A stretch of 64,000 nt of DNA. Source: Chloroflexota bacterium. GTDB lineage: Bacteria; Chloroflexota; Anaerolineae; Anaerolineales; Villigracilaceae. Below are positions 44,809 through 54,301 of this stretch, in pieces. The first letter of the stretch is position 1. Each line of letters opens with the position of its first letter. A program made the translations under genes and the position numbers. The notes under the pieces were generated by a model, which worked only from the letters and a program-made list of their open reading frames with translations, searched no databases and had not been told where the DNA came from. The DNA lies in NCBI GenBank assembly GCA_029782225.1, contig JAKOVF010000073.1, positions 62,001 through 126,000 of the forward strand, written 5' to 3'.

Positions 44809-47574
44809 ATGGACGCCCCGGCTTCAGCCTTCATTCTCACCAAAATTCGCGTGCCCGCTACACGGCCACGCATTGTTCCTCGTACACGTCTCGTTGAGCA
44901 GCTCACCCCCGCGGCCGGCACAGACCTCATTCTGGTTTGCGCGCCCGCTGGTTACGGCAAAACCACACTATTGGCTGAGTGGTCCCAGACTCTTCTGCAA
45001 AATGGAGTCGCCGTCGCCTGGTATGCACTGGATTCGGGCGATGACGCCCCGCTCACTTTCGGTTCCTACCTTATTGCCAGCCTGACTCAGGCCCTCGGCC
45101 CGACATCCGGTCTGGCGCACATCACCCAGCGCCTGCGCTCCTCCCCCGAACTAGATTTGCAGAAGATCCTCCCTGCCATTATTAATGCAATCGTTTCCAG
45201 CGACCGAGACTGTGTGATGATCCTTGATGACTATCACCTGATTGACGCTCCGGCTATCCACAGCGCGATATCCTTTCTCCTGGAGCACCTTCCTGAGAAG
45301 ATGCACATCGCCATTGGCAGCCGCTCGGACCCTCCGCTGCCTCTGGCTCGTCTGCGGGCGCGAGGAAAGCTGCTCGAGATGCGTGCTGCCGATCTGCGCT
45401 TCTCAGCGGATGAAACGGTGCGATTTCTGAATGAGGTGATGCGGCTGGATCTATCGACAGAAGTAGCCCATGCCCTCGAAGCGCGCACTGAGGGATGGAT
45501 CGCCGGGTTGCAACTGGCCGCGCTCTCCCTGTCGGGTCGTCCGGACAAGGAGAACCTGATTACTTCCTTCACCGGCAGCCATCGCTATCTCGTTGAATAT
45601 CTGCTTGAAGAAGTGTTCAACCGCCAATCGGATCCAGTACAGTCGTTTCTCCTGTCCACTTCCATCCTGGAGCGCCTGTGTGGTCCCTTGTGCGAGGCCA
45701 TTCAGGGTGAGAGCTCCGGCGGCGAAGAAATTCTCAGACAGTTGGAAAAAGCGAACCTGTTTGTGGTTGCCATCGACGAGCAGGGCTATTGGTATCGCTA
45801 TCATCATCTTTTTCGCGACTTCCTGCAAGTCCGGCTGAACACGACCCAGTCGGAGCGCGTGGCCTCGCTTCAACGTGCGGCCAGTGAGTGGCACGCGGCA
45901 CATGGCTTCTTGCACGAAGCGGTCAAACATGCCCTTCTGACCCGTGACTGGGATTTCGCGGCAACTTTGGTCGAGCAGCATGGTGTCTCGGTGGCGTTGC
46001 GCGGCGAATTTTCGACCCTCTACGAGTGGTGTGCAGTTTTCCCCGAAGATGTGATGCGGCTTCACCCGTCGCTCTGCCTCTTTCAGAGCAACGCATTAGC
46101 AATCGGGCATCGCCGGCAGAACCGAGGCAGGATTGAAGAGCGGTTGCAGCAGGTCGAGCAGGCGGCGGCTGCGCTGGAGGACAAGCAGCTGGCTCGCTTG
46201 CTCATTGGCCAGGCCGCCACCACCCGTAGCATCCTGGCAGCGTTGACTCCGGACGCGGTTGTTGACCCCCGTGAGCAGTTCGCCCTCGCTCAGAGAGCGC
46301 TTGCCTGGTTGTCCGAGGGCGATCCTGCCCGTTCGGCGATTGCACTTACGGTAGGTTATGCCCACATGGCGCTTCACGATGCTGTGGCCGGATCCAAGGC
46401 AATGGAAGAGGCCAGACAATTGTCGGTCGTCTGTCACAATTATTTCGGAGTTGTGGAGGCCACTTTTCACCAATCGTGCCTCGCTCACAACCAGGGGCAA
46501 TTGCGCCGCGCGGCAGAGATCTGCCGACAGGGGCAGGCGGACATATCGGCAATCTTGGCCCACCCGGAGCAAGAACTGCCTGGAGTGGGGTGCCTGGACA
46601 TTGCGCTGGGCTGCGTACTTCTGGAGCAGGATCGGCTGGAAGATGCAGAGCAGGCTCTCCTTCGCGGCCTCGATCTGATCGGATGGGGGCTGAACCCATA
46701 TTACTTGATGACGGCGTACCAGGCATTGTTTCGCCTGCGAGAGATCCAGGGCCGTTCAGTAGAGGCGCTCGATTACCTCACTCGTCTGGAAGATGCTTGG
46801 CCTGATATTGCTTTCTGCACGCGTGGGCTCAGGATTATGCACAGCTTGCGGACAGAACCGCAGGCTCCATCTACCCTAGCAGAAGCAGCAGCTTGGCGTC
46901 AGGCATTCGCAACCTCCCTCGGTGACGGTGTGCCTCCACCCGGAATGGGTCCTTTTGGGGCCGCGGAGGCATATTATCTGGGTTATCTTGTCTGGGTCTG
47001 CGTCCAGATCTCCATTGGTAATTCGAGAGTAGCTTTGTCTTATCTGGAACGGCAGCTTAGTCTGGCTTTATCTAATGGTCTGACGAACCGTGTAATTGAG
47101 CTCTCATTGCTGGAAGCTCAGGCCAGGCAAGCGGAAGGCGACAACAAACGCGCTTGGTCTGCCTTGGATCGTGCGCTTGCAGCTGCAGAGCCCGAAGGTT
47201 ACGTCCGCATCTTTGATCAGGGGCCAGCTCTGAATCAATTGCTTGCGGAGGCTGCCCGACGTGACATTCACCGTGATTTTGTTGAGCGCATATTGGCGGT
47301 CATTCGGATAGAGCCACAGACTTCTCTTTCAGGTACACGCGATGAAGCCACCAGTAGGTACAGATTAGATTCGGGCGAACAGCTCAGCGAGCGCGAATTG
47401 GAAATAGTGCGCTTGATGGCTTCTGGAGCGACGAACCAGGAGATTGCGGAGCAGCTTGTGATCACCGTAGGGACGGTTAAAAGTCACATCAACCATATTC
47501 TGCGGAAATTGGATTCCCATAACCGGACCGAAGCGGTAGCAAGGGTTCGAGGGCTGGGCCTGCTCGAAATCTAA
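44809..47574 (+). CDS. MalT-type LuxR transcriptional activator (second copy)
   Basis: 921 residues. Walker A APAGYGKTT (about 45-53) and VMILDDYHLI are followed by the winged helix, a TPR-like superhelix and a C-terminal LuxR helix-turn-helix (LSERELEIVRLMASGATNQEIAEQL...TVKSHINHILRKL). Same family and length as the gene at 39.2 kb but with higher GC and many substitutions, so the two are old paralogues or separately acquired. No Shine-Dalgarno precedes ATG 44809, in line with the possibly leaderless promoter. Probable targets: the divergent flavodoxin operon and the following small gene. Confidence 0.88.
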   Translation: MDAPASAFILTKIRVPATRPRIVPRTRLVEQLTPAAGTDLILVCAPAGYGKTTLLAEWSQTLLQNGVAVAWYALDSGDDAPLTFGSYLIASLTQALGPTSGLAHITQRLRSSPELDLQKILPAIINAIVSSDRDCVMILDDYHLIDAPAIHSAISFLLEHLPEKMHIAIGSRSDPPLPLARLRARGKLLEMRAADLRFSADETVRFLNEVMRLDLSTEVAHALEARTEGWIAGLQLAALSLSGRPDKENLITSFTGSHRYLVEYLLEEVFNRQSDPVQSFLLSTSILERLCGPLCEAIQGESSGGEEILRQLEKANLFVVAIDEQGYWYRYHHLFRDFLQVRLNTTQSERVASLQRAASEWHAAHGFLHEAVKHALLTRDWDFAATLVEQHGVSVALRGEFSTLYEWCAVFPEDVMRLHPSLCLFQSNALAIGHRRQNRGRIEERLQQVEQAAAALEDKQLARLLIGQAATTRSILAALTPDAVVDPREQFALAQRALAWLSEGDPARSAIALTVGYAHMALHDAVAGSKAMEEARQLSVVCHNYFGVVEATFHQSCLAHNQGQLRRAAEICRQGQADISAILAHPEQELPGVGCLDIALGCVLLEQDRLEDAEQALLRGLDLIGWGLNPYYLMTAYQALFRLREIQGRSVEALDYLTRLEDAWPDIAFCTRGLRIMHSLRTEPQAPSTLAEAAAWRQAFATSLGDGVPPPGMGPFGAAEAYYLGYLVWVCVQISIGNSRVALSYLERQLSLALSNGLTNRVIELSLLEAQARQAEGDNKRAWSALDRALAAAEPEGYVRIFDQGPALNQLLAEAARRDIHRDFVERILAVIRIEPQTSLSGTRDEATSRYRLDSGEQLSERELEIVRLMASGATNQEIAEQLVITVGTVKSHINHILRKLDSHNRTEAVARVRGLGLLEI

Positions 47575-47631
47575 CCCGAAATCTAACTTTCGGCAGATGT
47601 CGGCGAAAGCACATATCATTATTCTAGCTCT

Positions 47632-48018
47632 ATGCTGGATTATGTCCGTCAACGTGCAATCGAAGTTCTAAAAATTCCACGGAGCGCGGTTCTTGCCACA
47701 AGTGGTCCCGCCGGTGTTCAGGCCTCCGAGTTTCCCTGTGAAGCGCTACAACTGGAATTGTATCTCCTGGTTCCGCAGACCTCTGACCATCTATTCAACT
47801 TGGAACACGTTTCTACTGTAAGTTTGCTAACAGAGAAATGGGAACTGAAAGGTGAAGCACAAATCCTCTCACCAAATTTAGCTGACCTAAAGTTGGATAT
47901 GCTGCGAGAGCCAGGAGTTGAATGGAGTGTCCTTGTACGAGTCCGCCCTTGCAAGCTGCAAATTCGGAAAGAGGAGGGCTGGGGGAATCTTGAGACCATC
48001 GATATCCAATCGCATTAA
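47632..48018 (+). CDS. Pyridoxamine-oxidase-like split-barrel protein (tentative)
   Basis: 128 residues. The pattern RSAVLATSGPAGVQASEFPCEALQLELYLLV followed by VSLLTEKWELKGEAQIL is that of FMN-binding split-barrel (PNPOx-like) proteins, here short. Cofactor and substrate are unknown. It begins 57 bp after the LuxR gene and may be one of its targets, as the region is rich in flavin-type redox genes. Confidence 0.55.
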   Translation: MLDYVRQRAIEVLKIPRSAVLATSGPAGVQASEFPCEALQLELYLLVPQTSDHLFNLEHVSTVSLLTEKWELKGEAQILSPNLADLKLDMLREPGVEWSVLVRVRPCKLQIRKEEGWGNLETIDIQSH

Positions 48019-48527
48019 TGGATCAACCAGACTCACAACCAGGGATAAATCAAGTCCACCCATAGGCAAAGCGGGCATGAAAACACCTTACAAAAGGCCA
48101 ATTCAAGTGTTTCTGCCGCCTACATGCTCTGACTGCTTTCCTCAATATCCCGACCGGACCAACTTCACACAGTGTATCCCCTGTAACAATGATAGAATCT
48201 CAAAAAGAAAAAGTGTTACTTATGGAGGTTTCAGGGAGGCACTATCCTCACCTCTGTAAGCAAGCTTTCCATCTTCTTGGAAGTGAGCATCGTATCTATA
48301 TCACGGAGGGGACAGCTAGCATGTTCGCGGCTTGACCTGTCGATACCTCCGCCGTGTGTGATCCACTGTTGTATCGACGGATCTCCGACATGGTATTGGT
48401 TGTGAAACCGCAGAAGTAATTTTGAGTGGATGATATCTCTTAAGGATCTCGTCCGCATTGTCTTCCTGTTGTTATATCGAATTCATAGGCACCCAACGAT
48501 GCCCTCGGTTTTCTAAAGAATCCCCAA
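48019..48527. other. Gene-poor stretch with a diverged repeat
   Basis: No convincing gene on either strand. At 48110-48178 lies a sequence that resembles the promoter region at 57646-57725. GTAACA/TGTTAC (48183-48188 and 48214-48219) is a small inverted repeat just after it. Nothing else could be named. Confidence 0.4.
48110..48178 (+). repeat. Diverged copy of the 57.65-kb promoter-region repeat
   Basis: TTCTGCCGCCTAC, TGCTxTGAC and ATxxCCCGACCG are shared in order with 57646-57725, with an 8-base gap and scattered changes over about 70 bp. In this copy the -35 is CTGACT and the spacer is shortened, so the promoter is probably inactive. The two copies bracket the NTPase/radical SAM operon in direct orientation. 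Confidence 0.5.
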
Positions 48528-48782
48528 ATGCCCAAAATAAGTTTCAAACTGTTCCTTTTCTGGGGAGCGGCGCTGGTTATCGCTATCGGCCTCTTCGTCT
48601 TTGTCCGTGCGCTTACCGTTTGCTGGCGACTCACAGCTCTGCCAGGTATTCCCCCCGCCAGTTGCGCTGGCGAAGTAGTCAATCCTCTGGAAGCACCCGC
48701 CGTTGACAACGATCAAAATACGCCCGAGCCGACAGCAACGCCTGAATTTCTGGCATCAGAGGATCTAGGCTATAACATATAG
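48528..48782 (+). pseudogene. N-terminal fragment resembling an LCP (LytR-CpsA-Psr) protein
   Basis: 84 residues: a membrane helix (LFLFWGAALVIAIGLFVFV), a short region with two cysteines (CWRLTALPGIPPASC) and a PEPTATPE linker, then a premature end. This resembles the membrane anchor and stalk I associate with LCP wall-polymer ligases of Anaerolineae, whose catalytic domain is missing here. It may instead be a real small membrane protein. No damage point can be proven. Confidence 0.35.
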
Positions 48783-49026
48783 ATACGCTCAAACTGGCTC
48801 ATTGGAGGTCAAGATATACCTGATTCATAAATCAGAGATAATGAAATCATTGATTAACTAAATCTCCCGCAAAGCGGTTGACGTCATACTTCAAGATGCC
48901 ATACAACGTGTCATTACAACGGCTCGTCGATCTATCCTGCTTCAATCCTGTGGAACGAACGCTACCCCCACACCTCTCTCGGGCTTGTTTCCAGAGCGAT
49001 GCCTGTAATTCATGTTTTCGACCGAT
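48783..49026. other. Non-coding stretch downstream of the radical SAM gene
   Basis: Lies between convergent genes. No gene or strong terminator hairpin is visible; a plus-strand open frame over about 48870-49020 looks like decayed coding sequence but matches nothing I know. Confidence 0.3.
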
Positions 49027-50298
49027 CTACATCATTTCCAACAGTTGCTGATGTAGTAATCCCGCAATCAAATCCAAGCTAGCCGGTCCAAATTCATCAA
49101 AAATGCTTTCTAGAGTTGTGTTCCCGTCCAATCGATCTAAGATGGGTTTGCTTGCATGTGAGAGAGTTATGTAGTGACCAGCTCCACTCAGCGAAATGCC
49201 AAAACTCGTTTCCTTCTTGCTTATAGGAAAGGATAACTTAGGACGGTCGGACATGCCAAGTTCTACGGACATACGACTAATTGTTTTTTTCAACGCTCTT
49301 CTATGTAATGGGTCACGAGATAGGCTGAGTCTTTGGGCGACCGCTCGGCAGCCACCTCGGCAAGCATTCAAGGCTGCACATGAAAGACAATCTTCCGGAA
49401 TAAGATTGCGCCATTGCGAAATCACGGAAGATTGCCACATAGTTTCAATATCTCCTTCGGGCATATGACCCAAAACGACTTCTGAATGTGTGCAGGGCCG
49501 AACTTCCCCCCATGGACCAATGGTGCAGTGTGTAAAGCCGGATGTACAACCTCCGCCGCCAAAATCTTCCTCGGGCGAAAAACATGTCGGAACACAATTG
49601 CTCAAAGATATCCGTGGTTCACTACGCCGCATGGCGGCGATTTGCGAAAGGGCCCATCGCAACTCCTGCGTGGTAATCGAGAAGTCTTTCAATGGGGGAC
49701 CGTAGTATCTCCCAAATGAGACATTCGTCGCGCCGCTCGAAAATGCCACATCGACAACTTCAGAAAGATGAGGAATCGTGTTCGAAAGAAGCAGCGTATT
49801 TGTGGCAACTCTTAAACCTGCCGCAGTTGCTGACCGAATATTTGTCACCACCTTGCTAAAGCTATCGATCCCTGTGAATTGTCGAAACGCGGTTGGATTA
49901 CTGCCGTGCAGAGAAACAAGCAAACCCCGCAAACTCTTGCAATTCGTTAATATTTCGATGGTTTGATCTGCTTTCACCCAATTGCCATTGGTGAACAAGA
50001 CGAATGGAACGCCCAATTCATCAATTCGCTTCATCAACGCAGGGAATTCAGAATGCAGGGTAGCCTCCCCACCTGTGATGCGCAGAGCATGGATATAGGG
50101 CCGTAATTTATCAATGATCAATTCCCAGCGAGTGATGTCCATCTCGAGCCTGGAATGGGCGAAGACATTTCCACAACCAACACAGCGATGCTGACAACGC
50201 GTCGTGATCTCGAAAGTGAACACGCTGGGCAAGGGAGGCTGTAGATAGTAGGGAAGGCGCGAATCTTCCCACTGTGTTTCCGGAGAGCGATGAAACAC
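49027..50298 (-). CDS. Radical SAM/SPASM enzyme, probable peptide maturase
   Basis: 423 residues. The radical SAM cluster motif is CQHRCVGC (Cys35, 39, 42). After the barrel, a cysteine-rich SPASM-type region holds CTSGFTHCTIGPWGEVRPC and CLSCAALNACRGGC, ligands for auxiliary iron-sulfur clusters. The last 70 residues (LSHASKPILDRLDGNTTLESIFDEF) look like a PqqD/RRE-type winged helix used to bind precursor peptides. This set is typical of enzymes that crosslink or epimerise ribosomal peptides. The GTG start shares one base with the TAG of a 66-residue peptide gene (TAGTG), so enzyme and peptide are made together. Confidence 0.82.
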   Translation of the reverse strand: MFHRSPETQWEDSRLPYYLQPPLPSVFTFEITTRCQHRCVGCGNVFAHSRLEMDITRWELIIDKLRPYIHALRITGGEATLHSEFPALMKRIDELGVPFVLFTNGNWVKADQTIEILTNCKSLRGLLVSLHGSNPTAFRQFTGIDSFSKVVTNIRSATAAGLRVATNTLLLSNTIPHLSEVVDVAFSSGATNVSFGRYYGPPLKDFSITTQELRWALSQIAAMRRSEPRISLSNCVPTCFSPEEDFGGGGCTSGFTHCTIGPWGEVRPCTHSEVVLGHMPEGDIETMWQSSVISQWRNLIPEDCLSCAALNACRGGCRAVAQRLSLSRDPLHRRALKKTISRMSVELGMSDRPKLSFPISKKETSFGISLSGAGHYITLSHASKPILDRLDGNTTLESIFDEFGPASLDLIAGLLHQQLLEMM

Positions 50299-50498
50299 TA
50301 GACCTCACATTGCAGTTCGATGACAAGCCGTTCGTTCGGCTTGGAACGACTTTTACTTCTCAATGGGGACACTTTCACTTTGACGCGCGGCAGCGAACCG
50401 TCAACAACGAGATCTTCCAAAGTCAAGGATTCCGTTTTCGAAGTGGGTGTCGAGCGTTTGTTAGGCTTGGGGAACTTCCTTTTTTTGATGGGGGTCAT
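50298..50498 (-). CDS. 66-residue basic peptide, candidate substrate of the radical SAM enzyme
   Basis: Starts MTPIKKRKFPKPNKRS and ends RLVIELQCEV. About a third of residues are Lys or Arg, with many Ser, Thr and Pro and a single Cys three from the end. There is no membrane helix or signal peptide. A middle stretch LTLEDLVVDGSLPRVKVKV could be the enzyme-binding leader. The ATG overlaps the stop of the STAND/TPR gene by 4 nt (ATGA) and the stop overlaps the radical SAM start by 1 nt, which argues strongly that it is translated. That it is a RiPP precursor is inference from position; it could also be a DNA- or RNA-binding accessory peptide. Confidence 0.65.
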   Translation of the reverse strand: MTPIKKRKFPKPNKRSTPTSKTESLTLEDLVVDGSLPRVKVKVSPLRSKSRSKPNERLVIELQCEV

Positions 50499-53400
50499 GA
50501 TTTAGTATCCCTTTCAACCGGATTGACTTGGAGAAATGGATAAAACTCGCAAGCCTGAGCAAGCAGTCGTTCGACGTTAGGCAGGGTTTTCTCCAATTGC
50601 GGGTATGATTCGACCAATCTCTTGAGCTCCTGTTCCATCATTTGGGTGTATGTCGTGAGCTCTTGTTGAGAAGGCAGCCGAAGCAGTTTTAGAAACAACC
50701 AATCCAGCGAACGCGCCAAGGTGGCTGGTTTCGATTGCGAGGCCTCCGCCAATTCCTTGCTGAACGAAAAGAAGGCTCGTTGGAAGTAATTCTGCCTTTC
50801 CTCACCCGTAGCTTGCAGAGCCTTTTCAAAATATGCCGATCCTTGAATACCTTCGTAGACCGTTCGGATCGCATGTGCTTCCAGCGGGAGAAGCAAGATT
50901 CCGTCCTGATAGCATGCCAGCGTAGCTTCGAATTTTTTCTCCCGAAACGATAACACGCCTAGGCTCAGGAGACATTCCGCCTTGCGGTATGCATCTTGGG
51001 ATTCCTCCGCCTTCAGAAGGGCCTCTTCGGCAAATTTTCGAGCCAGCTGTAGGTCTGAATAAACAGTATTTGTCCGCGCAACGCGACTCATGAGATTGCG
51101 CAAATCTGCTACATCAGCATTCATCTGGTACTTCTCGAAAACTTCAGCAACCTTATGTAATTTTTCGAGCAGATGATCAAAATTCCCGGTCCGATATAGA
51201 ATGTAGTTCTGAAATCTTCGGGCATGGGCGAGGCCCAACGGATCATTCTTCTTACTAAAGATCTGCATTGCCTTTTTCAAATGCTCTGCAGCCTCAGCTG
51301 TGCTAGTGGTATCCCATAGAATGGAGGTCATAGAAAGATGAGCATTCCCCATCAATTTGTCTGCATTGAGAATATATCCGAGCTGTAGAGCCGCCTTGGC
51401 GTATCGCCGCGCTTCTCCGAAATGCTCCTGCCGGTGCGCCACCCAACTCTTGCCGAGCAGCAACTCTGCGTGATCGGCATCCGTATACAAACTGGGGATC
51501 TCATCTATACTGTCTAAATATTGTCTTGCATCCTCCAATTTGCCTTCCAGCCTGGCCTGGTTATATTTTCTTTGTAAATCCTTGAGCTTTTCATGTTCCT
51601 CGATCGTGCGCTTGACCTCCTGGAGCTCATCCACAAGTTCCGTTCGGTTCGCGACCTCTGGATCATTCTTCCAGGTAGCGGTAATTTTATCGATGAAATC
51701 CAGCGCTAGTTCTGGATCTGTGGTGCTGAGGCTGTGAAGGCGATCCCCAAGATGATCGATGCCTCGCTCATAGCTCGCCTGTTTGAAGTGGGTGCCTACC
51801 TTGCATTGCTCGATATATTGTTCGAAAGCAAGTTTATATTCCGGTTTCGGTGCGCTAAATGCGATATCGCCCCGCAACTGGCAGTAAAGGCCGTAAATCT
51901 GGTGATAGCGTGCTCTGGCAAAGCTTACACCCTGCTCCCATTGTTTAAGAGCCATCTGTCGATAGTGGGCTGCATTTTTGCGTTCACTTTGTGACCACTG
52001 GTAGTAGTGAAAAGCCTGAGTCAGATGGCATTCCGCAATCCTGAATTTGTCGTTACTTTGGGTTGCGAGAAGATACGCCTCGTTCCCTAATTCCTCGACG
52101 TATTTCATTGTACTTCGTTGGTGTACCTTACCGGTGACCAGATCGGTATCGACTCGGAACATTCGGCACCGGATATTGAGCGCATCTGCCAGTTCCGATC
52201 GCCGTATTTTTTGGCGGAGGATGGCTTCGGCCTCGTCCAACAAAGGCCTCGCCTCTTTCGTCAAACCAGTACGGAACAGGATGTACGCATGATACTTTTT
52301 GAGCAGGGCAAGCCTGTAATCATCCGTGCACATTTGCTCTGCCTTGTTGAGATTGACAACCGAGTCGGCAGTGTCGCCCATTTCCCAGAGAATCATAGAC
52401 ATCACGTACAAACTCATGACCGTATCCAGGTCCCAAGCTTGGCGTAGCAGAAATCCTGTCTGGCAAAGGAGTCGGGCCTCGTAGAATTCACCCGTCAAGC
52501 GGTATAGATTTCCTAAGTTATTCAGAATTTCGGCAATCTGCTGGATAAAGGTCTTCTTGCGCTCTAATGTCTCAGAGATTTCGAAGACTTTTCCTGCAAG
52601 TTCCATCGCGAGTTCCAGCGCACGTTGATAATTCCGCTCTGCCTCCTTCCAATCGCCCATCGCACGGTAACAATAGCCGAGCTGCTGGTAGATGAGGTAG
52701 CGCCGCTCGTACAGGTAACGATCTAGCGGACCTGCCTTCTTCCAGTCATACGAATCAAACGCTTCCCGGATCTGGCGTTCCCCTTTTTCCAATTTTTGTG
52801 CCGCTTCTTCGAACTTCTCGCGAGCAATCAACACACCACCGGAGTAATATCCATTGAGAAAGTATTGCATCACTTCCGAGAAAGCTGGTTCAGTCTGGAA
52901 GCCCTGAATGAACTCAAGAATTAGAGCGGCTAGTCCGGAGCGACGGTCTGCGGTCAGTCTTTCAAACAGGGCTTCGAACTCACGGAAACCTGAGCGGAAG
53001 TCCGCATAAAGCCGGTAGTACAGAGCCTCCACTTCGTACGAGCGTCGTGTGACGCGTTGCTGTTCCGTGGAGACTTCCCAATCCGGCAACGCGTTTAACT
53101 CCTCATTGTAATAATCGCAAATCCTCTCGCTCAATTTCTTGCGCAGTGTTCGTTCAGGATCCTCAAAGGTGTCCCAGACATAAGATTGCACCAGACGGCT
53201 CATTTCGTCATGCAACACGAAATAATCTTCATTTGCATATTTTACGAACGGCAGCTCCTGAAGCTCTGCAAGTAATTGCTGGCTGCGGCGGGCCTTCTGT
53301 CGAGGTGCAAGGTCACTCAAAAAGAAAAACTCCAGCAGTTTGTGATTGAAGCGCCTGTTGAAGTGCGCCATATAGAGAATGATCTCATCCACTGGTGATT

Positions 53401-54268
53401 GGAACCTACGGATGCCTTCCATTAGCGCCGATTCGAACTGCGTGCGCAGCGATTTAATTTCCTTTGCTGGTAAGGCTCTGAGCCGGGATGGCTCCAGCTT
53501 CATAACATCCGGCATAATGGGAATGCCGCGATCCAGCCAATCCAGCGACAGGGAAATCTTGATCGGCGTTCCATCGCTGAGGAAGTATATGTTTTTTTTC
53601 AGATTGGGATCGACCTCTTTCAGGTGAGGAGTCTTCGTCTCCTGGAAGTACTGCATCGCCTCTTTCTCCGAAAACCCCGTCAAGCGAATCCTTTTGATCT
53701 GCGATGGCTTGAAAATTCGTTCTAATTCTGCATTGAATTCCTTTTCATCGTTGCGACGTCCAGCTAGTAACAAAACGGTATTTTGCAGGCGCTTTGCCAA
53801 CTCCAGACTAAAGGCGAACAATGGCGAATCCTGGATGAGCTCGAGCGTGTCAAAGAAGATTACAAATCTACGGCGGCTGGCAATTTTGCTGAAATCCTCT
53901 AAAAATGCATTCACCAATTCTCCTTCTTGTTGCAGGCGAGTGAGAGGTTCAGTTGCAGACTGCACATTCCGCATGATTCTGTAGTAGTGCGGAAATTGCT
54001 TGGGTGCCACACTAACGATTTGCTCCAATATCCACGCTTCGGATCGATGCACTGTTTGGGAAAAGTCGATGATGTCCGTCACTAGAATAGCTGGTGCGGC
54101 CTTATATTGTTCTTTGATCTTTCGCAAAATTGCGGTTTTTCCAATTCCCCCAGGCCCGGCAATATTGACAACGACAGTGCCTCCCCAACGATCTACGTGT
54201 CGGTCGATTTTGGATATCTCCTTTGTGCGCCCGATGAAAGTCGGGAATTGTATATTTTTGGTTTTCAT
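50495..54268 (-). CDS. Large STAND NTPase with TPR repeats
   Basis: 1257 residues. Starts with a P-loop NTPase (Walker A AGPGGIGKTA at about 38-47; Walker B RRFVIFFDTLELI at about 133-145), then a winged-helix-like region and a long helical superhelix of TPR units (about 480-1200; for example YQQLGYCYRAMGDWKEAERNYQRALELA). STAND NTPases are switches that oligomerise on ligand binding and often act in immunity or signalling. No DNA-binding or enzymatic effector domain is fused, so output must come from partners. Start at ATG 54268 with GGAGG upstream, 33 nt after the EAD-type NTPase. Confidence 0.82.
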   Translation of the reverse strand: MKTKNIQFPTFIGRTKEISKIDRHVDRWGGTVVVNIAGPGGIGKTAILRKIKEQYKAAPAILVTDIIDFSQTVHRSEAWILEQIVSVAPKQFPHYYRIMRNVQSATEPLTRLQQEGELVNAFLEDFSKIASRRRFVIFFDTLELIQDSPLFAFSLELAKRLQNTVLLLAGRRNDEKEFNAELERIFKPSQIKRIRLTGFSEKEAMQYFQETKTPHLKEVDPNLKKNIYFLSDGTPIKISLSLDWLDRGIPIMPDVMKLEPSRLRALPAKEIKSLRTQFESALMEGIRRFQSPVDEIILYMAHFNRRFNHKLLEFFFLSDLAPRQKARRSQQLLAELQELPFVKYANEDYFVLHDEMSRLVQSYVWDTFEDPERTLRKKLSERICDYYNEELNALPDWEVSTEQQRVTRRSYEVEALYYRLYADFRSGFREFEALFERLTADRRSGLAALILEFIQGFQTEPAFSEVMQYFLNGYYSGGVLIAREKFEEAAQKLEKGERQIREAFDSYDWKKAGPLDRYLYERRYLIYQQLGYCYRAMGDWKEAERNYQRALELAMELAGKVFEISETLERKKTFIQQIAEILNNLGNLYRLTGEFYEARLLCQTGFLLRQAWDLDTVMSLYVMSMILWEMGDTADSVVNLNKAEQMCTDDYRLALLKKYHAYILFRTGLTKEARPLLDEAEAILRQKIRRSELADALNIRCRMFRVDTDLVTGKVHQRSTMKYVEELGNEAYLLATQSNDKFRIAECHLTQAFHYYQWSQSERKNAAHYRQMALKQWEQGVSFARARYHQIYGLYCQLRGDIAFSAPKPEYKLAFEQYIEQCKVGTHFKQASYERGIDHLGDRLHSLSTTDPELALDFIDKITATWKNDPEVANRTELVDELQEVKRTIEEHEKLKDLQRKYNQARLEGKLEDARQYLDSIDEIPSLYTDADHAELLLGKSWVAHRQEHFGEARRYAKAALQLGYILNADKLMGNAHLSMTSILWDTTSTAEAAEHLKKAMQIFSKKNDPLGLAHARRFQNYILYRTGNFDHLLEKLHKVAEVFEKYQMNADVADLRNLMSRVARTNTVYSDLQLARKFAEEALLKAEESQDAYRKAECLLSLGVLSFREKKFEATLACYQDGILLLPLEAHAIRTVYEGIQGSAYFEKALQATGEERQNYFQRAFFSFSKELAEASQSKPATLARSLDWLFLKLLRLPSQQELTTYTQMMEQELKRLVESYPQLEKTLPNVERLLAQACEFYPFLQVNPVERDTKS

Positions 54269-54301
54269 AGTGTGCCCTCCCGTACGCAGATGGCCTTCTG
54301 T

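Noticed and set aside
48231-48458. 75-codon minus-strand frame between the split-barrel gene and the LCP-like fragment
   Set aside because: No ribosome-binding site and no recognisable pattern; it lies in a stretch with a decayed repeat and is more likely chance.
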